Program-made: the position numbers and the translations under genes
From: JAGXKT01 sp964531695
GTDB lineage: Bacteria > Planctomycetota > Phycisphaerae > SM23-33
Direction of reading: 5' to 3'
DNA: 13,351 bases
Assembly (NCBI GenBank): GCA_964531695.1
Contig: CAZHEH010000049.1
Location: forward strand, 1-13,351
Part shown: in pieces, positions 1 to 7,537 of the stretch
Numbering within the stretch: the stretch's first letter is position 1
Layout: the number at the start of each line of letters is the position of its first letter
The notes under the pieces: model-generated
Told to the model about the DNA's origin: nothing
The model's database searches: none
The model's input: the letters and a program-made list of their open reading frames with translations, nothing else

Positions 1-751
1 ATTCAGGAGCGATTGTAACCTGCCGCGAATTCAGGATTATTTTGGACAAGAGTGACGCCACCCCGACAAACTCGCACACCCGCCGCGCCGTTCCGGCCGT
101 GTCGGCCCGGAGTTCTTCGTAGGTCACCGACAGGACATTCGGCCAGCTAAGCGCCTTGGCCAATCGCTTTTCATCCCTGCAATAGCCGGCAGCCAGACGC
201 ACGACGCTCCTGCGCGGCTGTCCTAGGGATTCGGCCAATCCGACGGCCGAGCGGATATTTGGCTCGATGGCCCGCTTCATCGTCACGAAGCGCGCGTCTG
301 GATAGGCGCTGAGCAGAAACCTGAACGGCTCGACGCTGGCCTTCTGGAGCCAGAACCGCTTTCCTTCCTTCTCCGCATAACGGTCCATGATATAGCGGAA
401 GTACTCCGTATACGTCGTGCATTCCGCGCAATACAGCACATGGCGCGGCAGGCCCATCACTCGGAAGGCATTGCTCTGAGAGAACCACGCCAGAAAGCCG
501 AGGTAGTTCTCGGGAATCGTCAGCGGGCCGAAGACCCTGGGGACGCTACCGAACAGGCCCGTCTCGATAATCCCGCCGGCCCCCTCGCGCTGGACACACG
601 CCACCTCCGGGCTGTTTGCCAGGAGGTTGGACAGCCACTTGGTGCCGGAACGATTCCGACCGATTACGAATATGGGGTAAGCCACTTCGGTGTCCACAAA
701 CTCACGTTGATACTCGTAACGATATACCCAACCTATGCGATATCGGCACAA
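1..751 (-). CDS. Sulfotransferase, partial (C-terminus beyond left edge)
   Basis: This gene runs leftward off the window and shows 250 residues. It is probably a PAPS-dependent sulfotransferase acting on the polysaccharide made by this operon. The 5'-phosphosulfate loop is GRNRSGTK at residues 31-38, after the hydrophobic strand PIFVIG. A 3'-phosphate-binding segment, KRAIEPNIRSAV, lies at about 159-170, with the usual Arg and Ser at 160 and 168. The start is uncertain. TTG at 751 has an AAGGAG about 13 bases upstream and leaves 34 bases after the methyltransferase stop. GTG at 697 sits closer to the P-loop but lacks a clear ribosome-binding site. No ATG lies in frame nearby. It is the last visible gene of the minus-strand operon. 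The family is clear from the motifs; the acceptor sugar is unknown. Confidence 0.85.
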   Translation of the reverse strand, partial: MCRYRIGWVYRYEYQREFVDTEVAYPIFVIGRNRSGTKWLSNLLANSPEVACVQREGAGGIIETGLFGSVPRVFGPLTIPENYLGFLAWFSQSNAFRVMGLPRHVLYCAECTTYTEYFRYIMDRYAEKEGKRFWLQKASVEPFRFLLSAYPDARFVTMKRAIEPNIRSAVGLAESLGQPRRSVVRLAAGYCRDEKRLAKALSWPNVLSVTYEELRADTAGTARRVCEFVGVASLLSKIILNSRQVTIAPE

Positions 752-785
752 AGAGAAACCAAGACTCCTTCGCCGAGCATGACCA

Positions 786-1559
786 TCATCGCGATTCACC
801 GCCCCCTTTCCGGACGACCGCCAGCAATAAGGGCGAGAACGCCCTACTGGACCAGCGCAAAGGCCGCGTCAGCCGGTCGAGCACCTTCATCAAGAAGAGA
901 AAAGGGCGTGCCGCCGGCCGCACCCTAGGCGAAGAGACAGAAAGCCATATCTGCATCTCGCCAACAGGGCCGACCGATAGCACTTGCCCCCCAGGAAGGT
1001 TGGCCACCAACGGAGCGAAACCACCCATACTCATCGTCCTCCGGTTATGCGCGCCGGCAAGTTCCCGCGCTGCTTCCCTACGGTACACAATCTTCCTCAG
1101 GGCTTGCTGCACGGGGGACATGAAAGGCACAGTCAGAATAAGCAAGCCGCCCGGTCTCACAAGCCGCCAATGCCGTTCGACTACGCCTTGGGGCTCCGTG
1201 AAATGCTCGACGAAGCCCTGGGAGTATACAATGTCAAACCGCTCGTGGGGCTCCCATGTGAAGAAATCCTTCTCCAGAAAATGGCCTTCGACCCCATGAA
1301 TCTCGAAAGACCGACGTAAGGCATCGATGCCCGGGGCGAAGTCCAAGCCCGTGCAATGATATCCGTGGTGGACCGCAAAGAACAACAAGGCGCGTCCGGG
1401 GACAGCGCCGACCTCGAGGCACGAGACGTCCGTACCACTGGGTAGAAATCTTTCGACTTGCCTGTACCACCTGGGCTCAGCCGGTTGCACCAGGTTCGGC
1501 GTCGCCCGCTTTGCCCAATACTGGATATCTGTCAAAGTGTCCGGTCTTGCCTTGCGCAT
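786..1559 (-). CDS. Class I SAM-dependent methyltransferase
   Basis: This 257-residue protein has the order of motifs of a Rossmann-fold SAM methyltransferase. Motif I is LEVGAVPG at 48-55, an acidic residue in GLDFAPG lies at about 73, FDIVYSQGFVEHF lies at 108-120, and the post-motif strand VRPGGLLILTVP lies at about 134-145. The family moves a methyl group from S-adenosylmethionine. In this setting a sugar O-methyl group or a lipid/glycan end cap is plausible but inferred. The start at 1559 is chosen because AAAGGAGAGCT lies directly upstream; an in-frame ATG at 1598 has no such signal. It lies 85 bases after the flippase gene and 34 bases before the terminal sulfotransferase on the same strand, so all three are probably co-transcribed. 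The C-terminal 60 residues are basic and hydrophobic, which may indicate membrane contact. Confidence 0.88.
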   Translation of the reverse strand: MRKARPDTLTDIQYWAKRATPNLVQPAEPRWYRQVERFLPSGTDVSCLEVGAVPGRALLFFAVHHGYHCTGLDFAPGIDALRRSFEIHGVEGHFLEKDFFTWEPHERFDIVYSQGFVEHFTEPQGVVERHWRLVRPGGLLILTVPFMSPVQQALRKIVYRREAARELAGAHNRRTMSMGGFAPLVANLPGGQVLSVGPVGEMQIWLSVSSPRVRPAARPFLFLMKVLDRLTRPLRWSSRAFSPLLLAVVRKGGGESR

Positions 1560-1644
1560 AGCTCTCCTTTGCGATGAAGCGCATCTTGGCCGATCCAAAG
1601 CGGTCCTGACTCAGCTTGCCCAACATCTGATGCGAGCCCGACGC

Positions 1645-3186
1645 CTACTCTCTTCGGTCCCTCAGGGGCGCAATACGCACAAGTCGGCCTAGGCCCTTCT
1701 TGGCCAACTGCCACTCCGCTTTCGTCAGGTGCGGGCTCAGCGCGATGCAGAAGGCCACGCCCGTCAGGGCCCACACGCTCAGCAGGCCCGGCCATGTCGA
1801 CGGTGCCAGCGCGCGAGTCACGACGATACCCACCGCCCCGGCGGGTGCGGCAGCGAGCGCAGGCTGTGCGTAGGAACGCCAAGCCAAACTCCTGACGCTT
1901 ACCCCCATGATCCGGATCACGCAGGAGGTCTGATAGGCCCAGGATACGGTCTTACCTATGATGATAGCGCCGATGACGCCGCCGAAGCCAGCCCCGATGG
2001 GACCCAGCGCCGCGATCATGGAGGCCACAAGAGCCATCCCCCCAGCCAGTGAGGCGTAGAAGGTATGCTTCGGAAGGCCCATTCCATCCAACATCTGCAC
2101 CGCAACGTTGCCGGGGATGGTGAGGACGCCGGCCAAGCCCAATGCGACCCCGTAAGGGCCCACCCAACGCAAATCCGGACCCAGCCACAACGCCAGCAGT
2201 GCTCCCAACGAGGGTAGGAGCATCGCTGCCACCGCCGCCGCGAGCATCGTGGCATAGCGCGTTCCGCGTACAGCCGTTTGGCGAACGGGACCCGCGGCAT
2301 TTTGAGCTTTGAAGCGGCTCGCAACCGGAACGAGTACCATCGTCATCGTCTGCGCAAGTTGATGGATCAAGCGGCGGCAGTACATTGCCACGGTGAGGTA
2401 GGTGACATACTCCACGGCCATGAACTTGCCGATCGTCCACCGAGCCGCCTCGAGCGAGCCGTGTATGGTCAGATTGCCCGCCAAGAGAAATGATGTGAAG
2501 CCGAGTGTCGCCCATAGCGCCGTCCGGTCGAAGAATCGCGGATGGAGCGAGAGACCGGGGCGCAGGCGGCGCGCCAGGAAGGCCTCCATCCCGGCCCGAA
2601 GCAACGCTGAGCCGGCGAATGCGAGCATGACGAAGGTCACACTCGGCCGGACGAACTCGAACAGGCACACCGTCAGGCCCACCCGCAGCACCTGAGCTAG
2701 AATATCCGTGGCCCCGATCAGCCCATATCGCTGATGGGCCGCTATGACTCCCTCGAACGGGGCCGCCGGGAAGGAGAACAACACAGCGATCCCGGCCAGA
2801 AGGAAGACATGGCCCCCGGTAACGACCAGATGCTGCGGAACGTCGAAGAACGCCACGATCTGGCGCCCCCCGAGCCCCGCCACGGCCAGCACCAGCAACG
2901 CGGGCCCCAGCAGCAACCCGATGTTCGTCACCACCGTGCGGTTGACCGCCGAATCGTCTCCGCGCTCCAGGTGATGCGCAACGCCCACGACAGTACTCTT
3001 GTGGACCGGTTGTCGCAGCGTAACGACCAGACGGCGCATCCCCACCGCAAGAAGAAACACGCCATACGCCTCGTCCGTGACCCTCCGCAGCACGTAGCCC
3101 AGAAGGAAGAGCTCCAGGAAGGTCATCAGCAGGCGCCGGACCAGTGAGACCGCCGAGTTCAGCATGACGCGCGAGGACTGTCTCAT
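1645..3186 (-). CDS. Polysaccharide flippase (Wzx/MOP superfamily)
   Basis: This 513-residue protein is hydrophobic throughout, with roughly 12-14 segments able to span the membrane, which is the usual size for Wzx-type exporters. The N-terminus has the short basic start followed by a long helix typical of the family, with a YVLRRV segment near residue 31. These proteins move undecaprenyl-linked oligosaccharide repeat units across the inner membrane. The start codon overlaps the stop of the upstream glycosyltransferase gene in an ATGA arrangement, so translation is likely coupled. It is the only complete flippase in the window. A fragment of a second one lies on the opposite strand at 4345-4779 and shares the layout of the last membrane segments, though not obviously the sequence. 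Assignment rests on topology and context rather than on catalytic residues. Confidence 0.88.
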   Translation of the reverse strand: MRQSSRVMLNSAVSLVRRLLMTFLELFLLGYVLRRVTDEAYGVFLLAVGMRRLVVTLRQPVHKSTVVGVAHHLERGDDSAVNRTVVTNIGLLLGPALLVLAVAGLGGRQIVAFFDVPQHLVVTGGHVFLLAGIAVLFSFPAAPFEGVIAAHQRYGLIGATDILAQVLRVGLTVCLFEFVRPSVTFVMLAFAGSALLRAGMEAFLARRLRPGLSLHPRFFDRTALWATLGFTSFLLAGNLTIHGSLEAARWTIGKFMAVEYVTYLTVAMYCRRLIHQLAQTMTMVLVPVASRFKAQNAAGPVRQTAVRGTRYATMLAAAVAAMLLPSLGALLALWLGPDLRWVGPYGVALGLAGVLTIPGNVAVQMLDGMGLPKHTFYASLAGGMALVASMIAALGPIGAGFGGVIGAIIIGKTVSWAYQTSCVIRIMGVSVRSLAWRSYAQPALAAAPAGAVGIVVTRALAPSTWPGLLSVWALTGVAFCIALSPHLTKAEWQLAKKGLGRLVRIAPLRDRRE

Positions 3187-4325
3187 TCATCAGCATCTCT
3201 CGCGGGCTCTCCTTGCCGCCCACTCTGGCTCCACTCCAGGCCCCGCCGGTATATGCCCATAAGGTTTCGGTACAGGCCTTCGGGGGAGTAGGTGCGTTCC
3301 ACGTGCTCCCGCGCTGCCGTGCCGACGCGTGCACGCAGGTCTGGATCGTCGAGCAGCTCGCCGACGCGCGCGATCATCGCCTCGTCATCGTCCGGCGCCA
3401 CGATGTACCCCGTCCGGCCGTCGATGACCACGTCGGCCGCCCCGCAGTCAGTGGCGACAGACGGAAGCCCCGCGGCGCCCGCCTCGATGAGCACGTTGGG
3501 CAAGCCCTCGGTGCGCGCGTGGCTGGTCAACACGAGCATGTCGGATGCGCGAAGAAGCTCGGGAATCTCCTGGCAGCGTCCCAGAATGCGGACGCTGTCC
3601 GTCGCGTCGTGGCGGCGCTTGAGCTCTGCGACGTGCTCAGCCAGGTCGCCTTGCCCCGCGACGAAGAACTGAAGACGCCTTCCGGTCCTGCAAAGCTTAT
3701 CGGCCACCCGGAAGAACATATCATAGTTCTTCATGGGCCGGAAGTTCGCGATGATCGAGATGACCGCCGCCCCCGGGGGGACGCCGAATTTCGCTCGCGC
3801 CTCGCGTTGCGTCAGGGGACTACGAAAGTTCTCAGGGTAGATGGCGTTTGGCAAAACGAAGATGCGGTCGGGGTCCATCCCGACATCCCGGATGACCGCC
3901 TCTTTCACGCCCGGCGAATTCGTGATCCATCCGGCCATCCGGCCCCTGAGGCGGCGGTTAATGAAGTTGGCTAGGCGACCGCGCGGATTCTGATCCCGGT
4001 ATCCACCGAAGATGCAGGGCACCCCGGCGAGCGCGGCGGCAAGGCGTCCAAAAACACCGTCCTTGAAGACATGAACCACGTCGAAATGCCCTCGCCGCAA
4101 ATGCCGCGTCAACGCCCGAAGCCGTCCGAGCCGCATCGGGCCGCGGTTGGTGATGCACCGGGTCCGGACGCCGTGGCGCTCCAGCATGTCGCCGTAATCG
4201 TTAACCGGACTGAAGCGGATCAACTCTACGTCCTCCCCGTGTTGGGTAAGAACCACAGAGGAGTAGAGGCACTGGCGCTCGGCACCGCCCGCCTTGAGGT
4301 AGTCATTTACGATCGCGATCTTCAC
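3183..4325 (-). CDS. Glycosyltransferase family 4 (GT-B fold)
   Basis: This 380-residue protein has the two halves of a GT-B glycosyltransferase. The N-terminal half opens with MKIAIVNDYLKAGGAERQ, the usual acceptor-side start of family 4 with its glycine-rich loop. The C-terminal half has IIANFRPMKN at 191-200, with the conserved basic residues, and EGLPNVLIEAGAAG at 273-286, the E-x7-E nucleotide-sugar-binding motif (Glu273 and Glu281). It should transfer a sugar from a nucleotide donor to the lipid-linked glycan in the cytoplasm, with retention of configuration as known for the family. The start is GTG at 4325, with GGAG about 9 bases upstream. The frame stays open to 4634, but that extension is not protein-like and lies opposite the flippase remnant. 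The stop overlaps the flippase start by four bases. Donor and acceptor are not predictable. Confidence 0.92.
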   Translation of the reverse strand: MKIAIVNDYLKAGGAERQCLYSSVVLTQHGEDVELIRFSPVNDYGDMLERHGVRTRCITNRGPMRLGRLRALTRHLRRGHFDVVHVFKDGVFGRLAAALAGVPCIFGGYRDQNPRGRLANFINRRLRGRMAGWITNSPGVKEAVIRDVGMDPDRIFVLPNAIYPENFRSPLTQREARAKFGVPPGAAVISIIANFRPMKNYDMFFRVADKLCRTGRRLQFFVAGQGDLAEHVAELKRRHDATDSVRILGRCQEIPELLRASDMLVLTSHARTEGLPNVLIEAGAAGLPSVATDCGAADVVIDGRTGYIVAPDDDEAMIARVGELLDDPDLRARVGTAAREHVERTYSPEGLYRNLMGIYRRGLEWSQSGRQGEPARDADE

Positions 4326-4344
4326 CCGGTTCTCTCCACTTCCA

Positions 4345-4779
4345 TACGAGCCACGACCACCGCGCCTGAAGCCCGCGCTGCTGCTCGCCGGAATCGTCGC
4401 CGGCCTCGCGATCGGCGGCCACGTGACCGGCTCGCCCGTGCAGGCCGTTGTGTACTCCAGTGCGGCGGGCGCGGCCATATACATTCTGCGAGGGGTCATC
4501 ATCCTCCGCCTGGCGCGCGCCCGCATCCGGGTTCTGGCCTCGCAAGTCCTGCTGCAGATCCTCATCGCCGTGCCCGGCCTGGCGGCGATCGCCCTGACCA
4601 AGTGGCTCCTGAAGGCCGGCCCCCTGTCTATCACGGGGGTGGCGGTTCTGGCGGTTCTGCTCTACTTCGCGGCATCCCTGCGACAGGATCGGGAGCTGCG
4701 ACGCAAGCTCTTCGGCCTCCTCCCCCGCCGAGTGCGTGGCCGGCCCGGCGAATCTCCGGACGAGGCCGACCGGCCCTGA
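4345..4779 (+). pseudogene. 3' remnant of a second polysaccharide flippase gene
   Basis: This plus-strand frame lies inside an otherwise minus-strand operon. It encodes about 144 residues with strong G/C preference at third codon positions. There are about four hydrophobic segments, a YILRGVIILRLARAR loop and a charged end (RQDRELRRKLFGLL), which match the last membrane segments and cytoplasmic tail of Wzx-type flippases. No plausible start or first two thirds of such a protein exist upstream. The frame runs back only to a stop at 4300-4302 and reaches the start of the oppositely oriented glycosyltransferase gene. The simplest reading is a gene cut by recombination somewhere between 4326 and 4356. 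A start at GTG 4423 would give a 118-residue protein, but a free-standing role is unlikely. The left boundary given is approximate. Confidence 0.7.
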
Positions 4780-4787
4780 GCGGCGAC

Positions 4788-4962
4788 CACGCAACGGTCC
4801 GAGCATCCCGCCGAAGGCCGGGCCCCGGCCGCCCCACAACCCGTCGATCCGCCCGACCCACACGATCACGCGTGGCGCCGAGCTGGTCGTCATCCGCATC
4901 AACCCCACGAACCGCCCCGACGCCTCCTTGGCCGCGAAGACAGGGGTGTTTGCGAAGCCGCG
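4788..4962 (-). other. Possible coding fossil in convergent gap
   Basis: This gap lies between the flippase remnant and the sulfotransferase gene. The minus-strand frame reading GFANTPVFAAKEASGRFVG and then RVIVWVGRIDGLWG has G or C at nearly every third position, unlike the complementary frame. It has no start and runs into non-protein-like sequence before 4788. I do not recognise a family. It may be a decayed gene end or chance in GC-rich DNA. Confidence 0.22.
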
Positions 4963-4990
4963 CCGGGCACCGGGCCAAGGCGCCCGCCGG

Positions 4991-5689
4991 CTAGAAGGTA
5001 TAGCCGTGATACTCGATTTCCTTGGCGTGCAGATGCGCGATCCGGTCCGCCTGCTCCGGCGTGAGGACCTCGCTGTAGTGCCTCCGGTCCTTTCGGTACG
5101 CCCCTTTCATCCGGGGGCCGAGCGTTCCGTCGAACGGGATGCCGAGCCGGCCGAAGATCTCCCCGAGCTCCTCGTTCAGGGACTCGTACTTCACGACGCG
5201 ATCCACGATCACGTTCCCTTCGAGGTCGCTGTATCGCCCGAAGTTCACGGCGTGCTTGCCCTCGCGGAAGTACTCGTCGAGCGTCAGGTTTCCGCCCCGC
5301 CTGGCGCGGACCATGTGGTAATGGGACAGCGTTTTGTCCCAGGGGTTCCGGTCAACGCAGAACTTGAAGTAGCTGTTCCAGATCTCCGGGGGAACCCTGT
5401 CGCGAATCAAGCGCGCGATCATATGGCTCGTGAACTTCCGCATGCACAGGAACCGGTAGAGCGACAAGCACCAGCGGCGCCCTCGTCTCGAGCGGATCTC
5501 CCTGAAAACGTTCCATAGCCCGTGGTAGTTCTGCCCGCGAACCGTATTCGGGTCCGGGCTCCGCCGGCCTTCCGGGGGAACGATCACGTCCTTCGGACCG
5601 CAGTGCGGCGCGAGGAAGGCCTCGATGCTCGTCCCGGCCGTCTTGCTCGTCTTGACGAAGATGAACTTGTACTTGTGCGAGATAATCAT
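4991..5689 (-). CDS. Sulfotransferase (Sulfotransfer_2-like)
   Basis: This 232-residue protein is a compact PAPS-dependent sulfotransferase. The phosphosulfate loop KTSKTAGTSIE lies at 13-23 after the strand KFIFV. The 3'-phosphate-binding segment RNPWDKTLSHYH lies at 114-125, with Arg114 and Ser122 in the expected places. Proteins of this type move sulfate to hydroxyl groups of carbohydrates. The start at 5689 (MIISHKYKFIFVKTSK) puts the P-loop at the usual distance and leaves 35 bases after the upstream gene. A longer in-frame start at 5800 would overlap that gene by 76 bases and adds a low-complexity Pro/Ala stretch. With the gene at the left edge this makes two unrelated-looking sulfotransferases in one operon, which supports a sulfated product. 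It is more GC-rich than the genes left of 4345. Confidence 0.9.
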   Translation of the reverse strand: MIISHKYKFIFVKTSKTAGTSIEAFLAPHCGPKDVIVPPEGRRSPDPNTVRGQNYHGLWNVFREIRSRRGRRWCLSLYRFLCMRKFTSHMIARLIRDRVPPEIWNSYFKFCVDRNPWDKTLSHYHMVRARRGGNLTLDEYFREGKHAVNFGRYSDLEGNVIVDRVVKYESLNEELGEIFGRLGIPFDGTLGPRMKGAYRKDRRHYSEVLTPEQADRIAHLHAKEIEYHGYTF

Positions 5690-5724
5690 GCGCTTCGCCC
5701 GCGGGGCCGCCGCCCCGGGAACGT

Positions 5725-6513
5725 CTACCGGCGCCCCGCCTTTCGGTACTTCGCTCGCCGGATGAGATAGCGAACCGGGCCGGGAATGCGGCTCTTCCAT
5801 CGGCGGCGAGCCAACAACTGCTCGAACTCGGCAATCTCGCGGTCATCCATCGCCGGCCGGGCGTCCGTATCGATCTCGACGCCCAGCTCACCGCAGATGC
5901 CGAACCCCTCCGGCCGCCACTTGCCGCGCTGAACGCACTGGATGTAGTCCACCACCGGCGTCATCACCGACCAGAAGGCCTCCGGCCGTTTGGCGCTTTC
6001 GAGCGAGCCGATCCATTCGAAGTCCCACGGCGTGTAGCCCGGCTTGAGCAGAGCGCGGAGCGTATCCACCCGCCAGATGGCCACCTGCGTCGACACGCGG
6101 TAGTCGACTCTCCGGCCGAGGACCCCGAGATTCGCACGACCCTCGATGGGCCGGGCCGGGTAGTCGCGCGGGGCCAGCCGCAGGCACCCCAGCTCCTCCT
6201 GCTGGGCCAGCTCGACGTAACCGGTCACTTCCTCGGTGGAAACCGGCCGGGTCAGCAGGAAGTCCTCGAGGAACATGATCAACCACTCGGCCCCGCCGAG
6301 CCCGTCGATCATCTTCAGGACGTTGTCCCCCCAGGAAACATCGTTGCCGATCGCGAGGGTCCGGACCCGGTCGTCGTCGTATGTCCGGTGATTCGCGCCG
6401 AGACACACCGGAAACGGGCAGTCCGGCCAGCGGGCGAAGAAGACCTCGAAGAACGGGCGCCACACGTCCGAGTAGGCGTCGCACGAGATGACCAGGATCG
6501 GCACGTCACGCAT
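5725..6513 (-). CDS. Glycosyltransferase-like protein of polysaccharide loci
   Basis: This 262-residue soluble protein opens with DVPILVISCDAYSDVWRPFF at residues 3-22. That opening is typical of an uncharacterised family found in capsule and exopolysaccharide loci that resembles GT-A glycosyltransferases. The segment WLIMFLEDFLL at 77-87 contains an acidic pair that may act like a DXD metal-binding motif. TPWDFEW at 161-167 and a conserved-looking SLESAKRPEAFWSV follow. A sugar-transfer role is inferred from fold resemblance and context; the reaction is not established. Several in-frame starts exist (6573, 6540, 6528, 6513) and none has a strong ribosome-binding site. The one at 6513 was chosen because it directly precedes the conserved strand. 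It is the second gene of the operon, after a 187-base gap, and is 35 bases from the next sulfotransferase. Confidence 0.7.
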   Translation of the reverse strand: MRDVPILVISCDAYSDVWRPFFEVFFARWPDCPFPVCLGANHRTYDDDRVRTLAIGNDVSWGDNVLKMIDGLGGAEWLIMFLEDFLLTRPVSTEEVTGYVELAQQEELGCLRLAPRDYPARPIEGRANLGVLGRRVDYRVSTQVAIWRVDTLRALLKPGYTPWDFEWIGSLESAKRPEAFWSVMTPVVDYIQCVQRGKWRPEGFGICGELGVEIDTDARPAMDDREIAEFEQLLARRRWKSRIPGPVRYLIRRAKYRKAGRR

Positions 6514-6700
6514 GAGGCATCCAAGCATCGACCCGCGCATCGAGACCGCAAGCGCCGGCCGCAAAGGGCACATACATCCGGCGGCTCAGAAGGCCATGAC
6601 AGACTCCGTCCCCGTCGGCTGCACGCCGATTCAAGGCATAAAGGCCTTACACAACAATGTCTTAGGTTCGCAGTGCGTCCGGAAGGGACCCAAGAGGGCC

Positions 6701-7249
6701 CTAGTCGACGACCTCCAGCGCATCGGCGTCGATTTCCACGGCCGCCGCCTGCCCAAGGACCGTGACGTTCACCACGAATCGCGTCCGGCCGCGGCGTCGC
6801 TCGATTATGCCCTCGAGGCCGACCAACGGCCCTTTCCGGATGCGGCAGAGCTTGCCCTGGACCAGATGCGGATAGGGGTCGATCTCGCCGGGCTGATCCA
6901 GCAGCCGACGCAGAGAAGCCAGCTCGTCCACAAGCTGTTGCTGATCCGGCACTTCGATCAAGTTGGCGATCCGGTCGGTCTGGAGGGCATCCACACGGCC
7001 CGCCTCGTCGCAGCAAAGGAAGGCGTAGCCGGTGAACAGCGGCAGCCACGTCTTCCATTTGCGTCCGCGACTTGTCCGCGTAACTTCATGCATCGGCAAG
7101 AAATACTGCCCACCTGAGTGCCAAACGTCCCGGGCGAGGGCCTTCTCCTGCCGCGGCTTGGTATGGGCCACCCACCAGCGGCCGTCGAACGCCTCGATCT
7201 GGCGGTCCTCCGGGCTCTGGAGCGGCGGATTCTGTTCGCGCGTTAGCAT
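6701..7249 (-). CDS. NusG/RfaH-like transcription antiterminator
   Basis: This 182-residue protein has the size and layout of specialised NusG paralogues (RfaH, UpxY, LoaP type). The NGN domain covers about residues 24-100 with WWVAHTKPRQEKALARDV at 25-42 and WLPLFTGYAFL at 68-78. A KOW domain starts at about 130 with QGKLCRIRKGPLVGLEGII. Such proteins bind RNA polymerase and let it read through pauses or terminators in long polysaccharide operons. Here the gene is the first of the minus-strand operon, which is where these regulators usually sit. The start at 7249 was chosen because the protein then begins near the NGN domain. The frame extends to 7474, but that part is not protein-like. GGAAG lies only one base before the ATG, so the ribosome-binding site is unusual. 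No ops or JUMPStart element was recognised. Confidence 0.88.
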   Translation of the reverse strand: MLTREQNPPLQSPEDRQIEAFDGRWWVAHTKPRQEKALARDVWHSGGQYFLPMHEVTRTSRGRKWKTWLPLFTGYAFLCCDEAGRVDALQTDRIANLIEVPDQQQLVDELASLRRLLDQPGEIDPYPHLVQGKLCRIRKGPLVGLEGIIERRRGRTRFVVNVTVLGQAAAVEIDADALEVVD

Positions 7250-7262
7250 ACTTCCATCAAGG

Positions 7263-7272
7263 CCTGTACAGG
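7263..7272. promoter_or_regulatory. 10-bp palindrome, possible operator
   Basis: CCTGTACAGG is a perfect palindrome lying between the candidate -10 element and the start codon of the antiterminator gene. Its position suits an operator. A palindrome of this length can occur by chance, so confidence is low. Confidence 0.25.
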
Positions 7273-7277
7273 TTACG

Positions 7278-7286
7278 ATTCTATCA
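7278..7286 (-). promoter_or_regulatory. Candidate extended -10 promoter of the polysaccharide operon
   Basis: The minus strand reads TGATAGAAT, an extended -10 element (TG-N-TAGAAT, five of six matches to TATAAT). No good -35 hexamer lies 16-18 bases upstream, which is tolerated when the -10 is extended. Transcription would start near 7271 and give a short leader of about 22 bases before the antiterminator start codon. Confidence 0.35.
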
Positions 7287-7537
7287 AGAACCCGCAAAGA
7301 CACGCCATAGCTCGCCGGAGCGGCCAACCCAAGCCTCAGGCCGTCGATAATAACGTCGGCCGCGGGCGGGAAGTTCGCCAGCCCGGTGCCCGCCACGGGG
7401 CATGCGCCGGAGCACGCTGCAACCGGTTGTGGCCGGCTTCGCCAGTAGGTATTCTCACTGGCACGATCGACCATAACCGATCATAATGGCCGCTTTGAGC
7501 CATGGCTAGGATACCTTTTGCCGCGAGAGGGTTTCGC

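Noticed and set aside
1952..3334. Second long minus-strand frame overlapping the flippase gene
   Set aside because: Its translation is Gly/Arg/Ser-rich with no membrane segments, and it is the shifted shadow of the flippase.
4326..4634. N-terminal extension of the GT4 protein to an upstream start
   Set aside because: The extension is Arg/Ala-rich, lies opposite a better coding frame, and the GTG at 4325 fits both the family N-terminus and a ribosome-binding site.
7250..7474. N-terminal extension of the NusG-like protein
   Set aside because: The family begins close to the NGN domain, and the extra 75 residues show no domain and cover the likely promoter.
7461..7480. TGGCAC as a sigma54 -24 element
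   Set aside because: The required GC-containing -12 element is absent at the right spacing.
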